Notes under the pieces: generated by a model
Seen by the model: the letters and a program-made list of their open reading frames with translations, nothing else
Told to the model about the DNA's origin: nothing
Databases searched by the model: none
Part shown: positions 1 through 4,334 of the stretch, in pieces
Numbering within the stretch: position 1 is the stretch's first letter
How the letters are laid out: each line of letters begins with the position of its first letter
Position numbers and translations under genes: made by a program
NCBI GenBank assembly: GCA_003154025.1
Contig: PMCE01000511.1
Span: 1-7,189, forward strand
Reading direction: 5' to 3'
DNA: 7,189 nucleotides
Origin: Syntrophaceae bacterium
Lineage (GTDB): Bacteria; Desulfobacterota; SM23-61

Positions 1-85
1 ATTTGCACATTTGAAATCCTGAAAATCTGCTTGACCTTCCTTTGAGACTCATGATCGGGAGCTTGTCATGAGAACACGGTCGCTA

Positions 86-113
86 TTGGCGGGGCAGAGA
101 TGGCTACCATAAT
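86..113 (+). promoter_or_regulatory. Possible sigma-70 promoter upstream of the dockerin gene
   Basis: TTGGCG at 86-91 and CATAAT at 108-113 are separated by 16 nt and match the sigma-70 consensus at 4/6 and 5/6 positions. A start near 120 would give a leader of about 155 nt before the first gene. The leader contains the palindrome GGACGTCC (188-195), an AT-rich stretch TATAAATAAT (197-206) that could be another -10 without a good -35, and two copies of GCCGGG. I recognise no riboswitch. The rest of 1-276 holds no supportable gene on either strand. The promoter call is from consensus matching only. Confidence 0.25.
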
Positions 114-276
114 GGGACGATGGGTTATCTATACCGCTGTGAGCATTGGCTTTGAGTATGGAAAAGGGATGAAATGAATGTAGGCCGGGACGTCCATATA
201 AATAATAGTGCCGGGCTAGGGACTCCAAAAAGCTGGCCAAGAAGGAAAATCATCTTTATTCTGCGGAGGTATGAGA

Positions 277-924
277 ATGATCCCCAGATTGAGAAGACTA
301 TTGGTCGTCAGCATAGCGGCGATATTTTTGCTCTTACTCTCAATCACCGCTTCCTATGCCCAATCCGTGAATTACTACTACGATGATCTGAACAGGCTGA
401 CGCGGGTCGATTATGGAGATATGGTAATCGCCTACACGTATGACGATATGGGGAGTCGTGTGACCGAGGTCACGCGACTCCCTCCAATCACTACCGTTTT
501 CCCGTCAGGAGGGGTTTATAAGACCCCTCTATCCGTAACCCTAAGCTGTATTGATCCCCAAGGGCCGGGATGCGATAAGATCTATTACACGACCGACGGG
601 ACAGCCCCCACTACTTCCTCGAAGGTCTATACCTCCCCCATCTTGATTCCGGCAGCGACGACTTTGAAATTCTTTGGCACAGACCTTGAGGGATTTAGCG
701 AAAGGGTTAAAAGCCAGACCTATGCCCTTGCTCTGCAGGGCGACGTCAATGTAGACGGGAAGGTCGATTGCGCTGACCTGGCAATCCTGAAGGCCTCCTT
801 CGGCAAGAGGTGTGGTCAGGCGGGATTTGATTCCAGGGCCGACTTGAATCAGGACTGTTTGGTCGATGTCAAGGATTTGGTCCAAGTGACCCGGCAGGTT
901 CCCGTTGGAACCCGTTGTCCCTAA
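277..924 (+). CDS. Secreted RHS-fragment / chitobiase-C-like / dockerin protein
   Basis: A small exported protein of 215 aa. The start at 277 is chosen over the in-frame ATG at 271 because GGAGGT (265-270) abuts 271 but lies 6 nt before 277. Residues 1-28 form a signal peptide (MIPRLRR, a leucine-rich core, then SYA before QS). Residues 32-66 are about one and a half YD repeats of RHS type (YYYDDLNRLTRVDYG, then YTYDDMGSRV). Residues 74-150 resemble the chitobiase/beta-hexosaminidase C-terminal module (IYYTTDGTAPT, then a TLKFFGTD strand). Residues 155-208 are a type I-like dockerin with two complete 12-residue calcium loops: D156, N158, D160, D164, D167 and D189, N191, D193, D197, D200. No catalytic domain is present. 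The cohesin gene follows after 15 nt, so the dockerin is likely its partner. The RHS part is far too short for an RHS shell and may be a recombination remnant. The ligand is unknown. Confidence 0.85.
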   Translation: MIPRLRRLLVVSIAAIFLLLLSITASYAQSVNYYYDDLNRLTRVDYGDMVIAYTYDDMGSRVTEVTRLPPITTVFPSGGVYKTPLSVTLSCIDPQGPGCDKIYYTTDGTAPTTSSKVYTSPILIPAATTLKFFGTDLEGFSERVKSQTYALALQGDVNVDGKVDCADLAILKASFGKRCGQAGFDSRADLNQDCLVDVKDLVQVTRQVPVGTRCP

Positions 925-939
925 TGGGAGGAAGAAAAT

Positions 940-1665
940 ATGGGAACTAATAGAAGAAATATTTACGCTATAGCCTTAGGTTTATTTCTGGCCATTGTTT
1001 TTGGCGCGCTTCCTGCTGGAGCGATGCCCATAGTTGGTATTCAGCCTCCTCTTTTGACTCCCGCTTTGGGAGGTTTCTTTGACGTTTATGTGGAGATTTC
1101 TTCGGTGACTGACCTATATGCTTTCCAGTTCGATATCCGCTTCGATCCCGCGATTCTTTCTGCGATAGGCGTCAGCGAAGGTTCGTTTTTAATGTTTGGA
1201 GGTTCTACCTTCTTTATTCCTGGATCTATTGACAACACGGAGGGAACCGTTAGCTTCACGGCTGATGCTCTAGAGGGTGTTATCGGTGGGATGAGCGGCG
1301 GTGGCACTCTGGCGGTTCTACAATTCCAAGCCCTTGCTGTGGGCTCAATCCCGATCGATCTTTTGAATGTGAAGTTACTCGATTCGAGCGCTGATAATAT
1401 TCCTTTCAGCCCTGAGGGGGGTACGATCAATGCAGTCCCGGAATTTTCTACCATGTTTATTTTAGCCGCCAATCTAATCTTGCTCATCGGGCTTTCGCAG
1501 AAATTTAGAAAGCGGTCCCCATTACTTTTATACCGAGTAATGCCAAGGGGAAGGATCCGCAAATGGACCATTGCCAAGGGGATCGGGATAGAGGAGAATG
1601 ATCACAGGAGTTTATTTATCCGCTACGGCCGCAAGTCCTTCAAGTCAGTCGGCCGCATTCGTTAA
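940..1665 (+). CDS. Cohesin-domain surface protein with PEP/PEF-CTERM-like anchor
   Basis: A predicted exported scaffold-type protein of 241 aa. GGGAGG at 926-931 lies 8 nt before the ATG. Residues 1-28 are a signal peptide ending PAGA. Residues about 35-165 look like a cohesin: FFDVYVEISSV, then the hallmark AFQFDIRFDPAIL strand at 61-73, then TVSFTADA and LAVLQFQAL. Cohesins bind dockerins, and one is encoded just upstream. Residues 166-192 form a tripartite sorting signal: VPEFST, a hydrophobic stretch (172-187) and the basic end KFRKR. This resembles PEP-CTERM, with F where bacteria usually have P; archaeal PEF-CTERM tails are also similar. Such tails are processed by exosortase or archaeosortase enzymes; none is in this window. 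Unusually, the frame runs 49 residues past KFRKR into a basic tail of no recognisable family, which suggests a lost stop or a frameshift near the C4 run at 1517-1520. Confidence 0.82.
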   Translation: MGTNRRNIYAIALGLFLAIVFGALPAGAMPIVGIQPPLLTPALGGFFDVYVEISSVTDLYAFQFDIRFDPAILSAIGVSEGSFLMFGGSTFFIPGSIDNTEGTVSFTADALEGVIGGMSGGGTLAVLQFQALAVGSIPIDLLNVKLLDSSADNIPFSPEGGTINAVPEFSTMFILAANLILLIGLSQKFRKRSPLLLYRVMPRGRIRKWTIAKGIGIEENDHRSLFIRYGRKSFKSVGRIR

Positions 1666-1685
1666 ACCCATGCGTGAGGAGTGAG

Positions 1686-2765
1686 ATGGCGATCTGGGTC
1701 TTTTTACTGGTTTTCGCTTTGACTTTCCTGAACTCGAGCGAAAAGGCTTTCGGACAGGTTTATTGGAAGGCCAAGAAGGATGGCTCTTACAGTTTTTCCG
1801 ATAACCCTACCTCGAGTATCTTGAAGGACGAGCCTGACGAAACCTCTCTTCCTTGGAAAGAGGTAAATGAAGATCTCCTGAGACTTTCTTTGCCCGATAA
1901 AAATTGGGCTTTGGAGTTTCCATTCAAAGACTTTCGCGTCAAGGAAAGGGGAATCCATCCGGCTTTTAATGGCCGCAGGATATTGGCCCAGAACGACAAA
2001 ACGAACGTCATTTTTTCTGCCTTTCTAAGCCCCGCCCAACGTCAATTTTCCAACAAAGACTTAAGAGAATCCGCGTGGAAGGGCCTGAAAACATTACCCA
2101 TGAAAATAGAGGATGTAAAAAGAAGTGAAGAGGGTCAGTGGGCCTTTCTTGAATACATGGTGAAGGATGCCAAAGGCTTCGAAGGTTTGAAGCAAAAGAA
2201 TATTTTCGCCTATCGTGTCAACGGCGATACCTGGGTTGACTACCATTTATCTAAGGTGCGCTATGAACCTGCGGACGAGGGACTTTTCAGAAGTTTTATC
2301 AAATCTGTTAACCTTTTGGAGAATTATCTGCCGTCGGGAATGGATAATTTCCAATATGGGAGCTTTTTCTATTTGAAGAAAAATTATGGAAGAGCCATTG
2401 TTTACTATGAGCGGGCCCTCGAGCAGGAAAAGCGAAATTCCACCCTCCATAAGAACTTAGGCCGGGTGTTGATAGACAATTTGGGGATGGCCTATGGGTT
2501 GACCGGCAATCCGGAAAAGTCAAAAAGGGCCCTCGAATACGGGATATCGAACGATCCGACATTCCCCATGTATTACTATAACCTGGCGTGCACCTTTGCC
2601 GAATTAAACGACACGAAACAAGCCGTTCAGAATTTGAAGACGGCGGGCGAATACAAGAACAACATGATTCCCGGCGAACAACGGCCGGATCCTTTCAAAG
2701 ATCCCTCCTTCAGATATTTATTGAAAAACAAAAGGTTCATTGAGGCGGCAAAAGCTTTCAGGTAG
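1686..2765 (+). CDS. Exported TPR protein with DUF4124-like N-terminus
   Basis: A protein of 359 aa. ATG 1686 is preferred: AGGAG (1677-1681) sits 4 nt upstream, and the earlier in-frame GTG at 1674 would overlap that site. Residues 1-23 are a signal peptide (hydrophobic core, then KAFG before QVYW). Residues 25-42 (VYWKAKKDGSYSFSDNP) resemble the start of DUF4124-type periplasmic domains. Residues about 65-212 form an alpha/beta region with the segments WALEFPFKDF and WVDYHLSKV. I have the impression this region is common in deltaproteobacterial TPR proteins, but I cannot name the family. Residues about 222-328 contain three TPR-like helical hairpins (YGRAIVYYERAL, NPEKSKRALEYGI, YYNLACTFAELNDTKQAVQNL). 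The gene follows the cohesin gene by 20 nt, so co-transcription is likely. A role as an adaptor for assembling or exporting the cohesin/dockerin pair is inferred from position only. Confidence 0.8.
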   Translation: MAIWVFLLVFALTFLNSSEKAFGQVYWKAKKDGSYSFSDNPTSSILKDEPDETSLPWKEVNEDLLRLSLPDKNWALEFPFKDFRVKERGIHPAFNGRRILAQNDKTNVIFSAFLSPAQRQFSNKDLRESAWKGLKTLPMKIEDVKRSEEGQWAFLEYMVKDAKGFEGLKQKNIFAYRVNGDTWVDYHLSKVRYEPADEGLFRSFIKSVNLLENYLPSGMDNFQYGSFFYLKKNYGRAIVYYERALEQEKRNSTLHKNLGRVLIDNLGMAYGLTGNPEKSKRALEYGISNDPTFPMYYYNLACTFAELNDTKQAVQNLKTAGEYKNNMIPGEQRPDPFKDPSFRYLLKNKRFIEAAKAFR

Positions 2766-3097
2766 ACAGGCGAACCTAGAGGGCGTCCTCCATTACCGGG
2801 TGCCAAGAGATTCCCGCGGCACTATCCGGGGGCGGGAAGGCCGGCCCGGAAGGAAATACTTGCTTTCCCCGGCAAAAATAGGTATTTTTATTATTGGCCA
2901 CAAAGGAAAGTATGAAATATATTGGATGGTAAATTGCCGAGCGGCCTCTTGTGTTCTTGCGGGAATCTGATTCAGGAACGGATATAGGGAAAGGAAGCCA
3001 AACAGGGACCTTTTGGTCCCATCATAACCCCCGCCCCGGTTCCTTCAAAAGCCGAATCGGCCGCGTTGTTCAAAACGTCTTTTCGGAGATGGATGCC
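2766..3097. other. Intergenic region with overlapping GC-rich inverted repeats
   Basis: I see no convincing gene in this 332-nt stretch. It holds several inverted repeats. GTGCC 2800-2804 pairs with GGCAC 2818-2822. TTCCCGC 2811-2817 pairs with GCGGGAA 2832-2838. TCCGGG 2825-2830 pairs with CCCGGA 2845-2850. CCGG-AA-GGAAA 2846-2856 pairs with TTTCC-CCGG 2864-2872, with an AA bulge. AAAAATA 2874-2880 pairs with TATTTTT 2883-2889. Several are mutually exclusive, as in attenuators or structured leaders. TTGCTT 2860-2865 and TATTTT 2883-2888 have 17-nt spacing and could form a weak promoter. No known riboswitch class is recognised. Confidence 0.4.
3005..3020 (+). terminator. Perfect hairpin GGGACC-TTTT-GGTCCC, possible terminator
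   Basis: A 6-bp perfect stem with a TTTT tetraloop lies 240 nt downstream of the TPR gene and upstream of the small ORF. No T-run follows (the next bases are ATCATAACC), so it does not fit a standard intrinsic terminator. It could be a Rho-independent site that works poorly, an mRNA 3'-end stabiliser, or an operator. The structure is plain in the sequence; the function is a guess. Confidence 0.25.
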
Positions 3098-3295
3098 ATG
3101 CTTGACCAGGATTTTTTTGCGAATTCCGACAAGATATTATCGGATTTGCTTGACCTTGCAAATAATGAGCTGAATTCCGCTGGCGTCAAAGTCGAGCCCA
3201 GCGTCATCGTGGCCAGGATCATTTCCCCCCTTAAGGACCTTTATTTGAGAAGCCTCGCCGAGCTGATTGAATCCAGCCTAAGGAAGAACCCCTGA
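3098..3295 (+). CDS. Small hypothetical helical protein (65 aa)
   Basis: I do not recognise this gene. The open frame begins as far back as a GTG at 2951, but no ribosome binding site supports that start, and the upstream part (with runs such as SHHNPRPGS) covers the 3005-3020 hairpin. ATG 3098 is chosen because GGAG (3085-3088) lies 9 nt before it; ATG 3089 is immediately next to the same site. The 65-residue product starts MLDQDFFANSDKILSDLLDL and ends in ELIESSLRKNP. It has regularly spaced leucines and charged residues, which suggests two or three amphipathic helices. There is no signal peptide, membrane segment or cysteine. It stands alone between the secreted-protein operon and the PilZ gene. 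It could be a genuine small protein or the surviving end of a decayed gene. Confidence 0.4.
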   Translation: MLDQDFFANSDKILSDLLDLANNELNSAGVKVEPSVIVARIISPLKDLYLRSLAELIESSLRKNP

Positions 3296-3392
3296 TGCGC
3301 ATGAGCCAGGCCCGCCTTTTATCCTCCCCTCGAAAACCGAATATGGAAATCTCGCGGTAGGCGCGCTTTTGCCCCGAAACTTTCCCCGGCGT

Positions 3393-3419
3393 TTGATTTT
3401 TCCCCGATTTTGCCGATAA
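3393..3419 (+). promoter_or_regulatory. Sigma-28-like promoter candidate before the PilZ gene
   Basis: GCCGATAA at 3412-3419 is an exact match to the -10 element of the flagellar/motility sigma-28 (FliA) consensus. The octamer 11 nt upstream (TTGATTTT, 3393-3400) matches the -35 consensus TAAAGTTT at only 5 of 8 positions. Transcription would start about 25-30 nt before the PilZ ATG. The -35 is weak, and the consensus used is enterobacterial. A similar box precedes the receiver-fusion/pilT operon at 4250-4276. Confidence 0.35.
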
Positions 3420-3453
3420 GTCACTAAGTTTATTTTTGCCGGAGCCCCCTGGA

Positions 3454-4002
3454 ATGGAAAACGATAAACCCGCAACTCACCAATATATCTTTGAGAGAAG
3501 AAGGCATCTGCGCTTCATGGTCCAGTTGCCGGTCGAGTATCGCCGAGCCGGGTCCTCCAGGCTCCGGCCCGGCTATACCATAAACTTCAGCGAAGACGGT
3601 TTCATGATTTCGGTTTCCGAGCAGATGGATGCGGGTGAGGACCTTGAGATGAAGATCTATTTCACCTCCTCCTCCGGATTGGTCACCATCGCGGCCGTCG
3701 TAAAGGTTATCTGGGCGGATACCGATGCCAGGGAGTCGGGCTATTACCGGTTCGGGGTGTGCTATGTCGACATTTCGACAGCGGATAAAGAAACTCTGAA
3801 GGCCTTCTTAAGTATGTACGCGGACCCCAATCAGGCGGCCGTGGAAATGAAGCCCCGGGCCGGAAGCGTGCTTAACCCTAGCAAGCCCTCCGTCCCGGAG
3901 CAGCGCGGCCGGCCATCGGCGGCAATCCTTGCGATATTGGTCTTCCTCAAAGGCCTTCTTGAGTACGGAAGGCGGGCAATGGGGAAAGGAAGAGGCCGAT
4001 AG
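3454..4002 (+). CDS. PilZ-domain c-di-GMP-binding protein
   Basis: A 182-aa single-domain PilZ protein. ATG 3454 is preferred: GGAG (3441-3444) lies 9 nt upstream, and the alternative TTG at 3436 is not served by it. The two c-di-GMP-contacting motifs of the family are intact: the RxxxR motif R16-R20 (within ERRRHLRF) and N44-F-S46-E-D-G49, the D/NxSxxG motif. They are followed by the beta-barrel strands (DLEMKIYF, VTIAAVVKVIWA, YYRFGVCYVDI) up to about residue 125. After a proline-rich linker, residues 156-170 form a hydrophobic segment (AAILAILVFLKGLLE) ending in a very basic tail, perhaps an amphipathic membrane-binding helix. It is a plausible c-di-GMP effector for the pilus genes downstream, but the 332-nt gap implies separate transcription. 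The output partner is not evident. Confidence 0.88.
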   Translation: MENDKPATHQYIFERRRHLRFMVQLPVEYRRAGSSRLRPGYTINFSEDGFMISVSEQMDAGEDLEMKIYFTSSSGLVTIAAVVKVIWADTDARESGYYRFGVCYVDISTADKETLKAFLSMYADPNQAAVEMKPRAGSVLNPSKPSVPEQRGRPSAAILAILVFLKGLLEYGRRAMGKGRGR

Positions 4003-4074
4003 GCCGATGAAAGCGGAAAGGGAAGCAGCAGCGTCTCCTCCGGGGGCCGCCGATTCCCAGAATGGCATTGCTCG

Positions 4075-4164
4075 TGTGTCCTCCATTCCCTGGGGATGAA
4101 CCGCCCGGAAAGATTCCCACGATGGGAGGAAAGCCGTGTTCCCCTCGCATGTGGGGATGAGCCG
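4075..4164 (+). repeat. Degenerate repeats resembling a type I-E CRISPR mini-array
   Basis: The 29-nt unit at 4136-4164 begins GTGTTCCCC, has the centre TCGCATG and ends TGGGGATGAGCCG. Its length, stem and ends closely follow type I-E repeats (E. coli-like units begin GTGTTCCCC and end GGGGATAAACCG). A second copy of the 3' half, TGGGGATGAACCG, ends at 4103. The gap 4104-4135 is exactly 32 nt, which is the I-E spacer length. The 5' half of the first copy is eroded (GTGTCCTCC, 4076-4084). No third unit occurs one period (61 nt) on either side, and no cas gene is in the window. Against the CRISPR reading, the supposed spacer has a similar hairpin unit (ATTCCCACGATGGGA then AAAGCCG), so this may instead be a diverged tandem hairpin repeat of about 25-30 nt. 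Confidence 0.45.
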
Positions 4165-4249
4165 ATCTACTCCGTCATTGGAACACCGAACGAATCTCTA
4201 TCGTCGGAACGCCCCGAATTCCCTTGCTTTCCCTCTCTGCAAGATCCCT

Positions 4250-4276
4250 TCAAGATTATCCCGGTCTTTCCGATAA
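4250..4276 (+). promoter_or_regulatory. Sigma-28-like promoter candidate for the receiver-fusion/pilT operon
   Basis: TCAAGATT (4250-4257), an 11-nt spacer and TCCGATAA (4269-4276) match the sigma-28 consensus TAAAGTTT-N11-GCCGATAA at 6/8 and 7/8 positions. Transcription would start near 4284, about 50 nt before the ATG. It is the better of the two such sites in the window. CCGATAA also occurs twice by chance inside coding sequence, so the evidence is suggestive only. Confidence 0.4.
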
Positions 4277-4334
4277 AGATCAAAGAGGCTTTTTCGCCAC
4301 ACCATCGCGGGGCACCGGAGGTTTTCCGTTCAAA

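Larger units (their letters stand above)
4003..4334. other. Intergenic region between the PilZ gene and the pilT operon
   Basis: I find no credible gene here. The first part (4003-4074) is unassigned. The middle (4075-4164) holds the CRISPR-like repeats listed separately. The last part (4165-4334) carries the sigma-28-like box at 4250-4276 and the ribosome binding site GGAGG (4317-4321), 13 nt before the ATG of the receiver fusion. The frame of that fusion stays open upstream to a TTG at 4224, but these codons do not resemble a receiver-domain N-terminus. Confidence 0.6.

Noticed and set aside
120..276. Riboswitch in the leader of the dockerin gene, or c-di-GMP riboswitch in 2766-3000
   Set aside because: I looked for the GGCAAACC/ACGCAAAGCC core of c-di-GMP-I and other familiar cores and found none; only generic inverted repeats are present.
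1598..1684. 28-codon peptide frame (MITGVYLS...) leading into the TPR gene start
   Set aside because: The GAGGAG before it is only 1 nt from the ATG, and the peptide has no recognisable character. It overlaps the tail of the cohesin frame.
1798..1900. Two further CCGATAA boxes (1798-1804, 1894-1900) as promoters
   Set aside because: Both are accounted for by codons of the TPR protein (F-S-D-N and L-P-D-K), with no sigma-28-like -35 considered convincing.
2740..2970. Open frame of 76 codons overlapping the end of the TPR gene
   Set aside because: It starts inside the TPR gene, has no ribosome binding site and has arginine/glycine-rich low-information content typical of a chance frame through GC-rich inverted repeats.
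2951..3097. GTG start for the small hypothetical protein
   Set aside because: There is no ribosome binding site, and the extension reads through a perfect hairpin. ATG 3098 has GGAG at 9 nt.
4224..4334. 37-codon N-terminal extension of the receiver fusion from TTG 4224
   Set aside because: ATG 4335 begins exactly at the receiver motif (MRPKILCVDDE) and has GGAGG upstream. The extension covers a likely promoter and does not look like protein.
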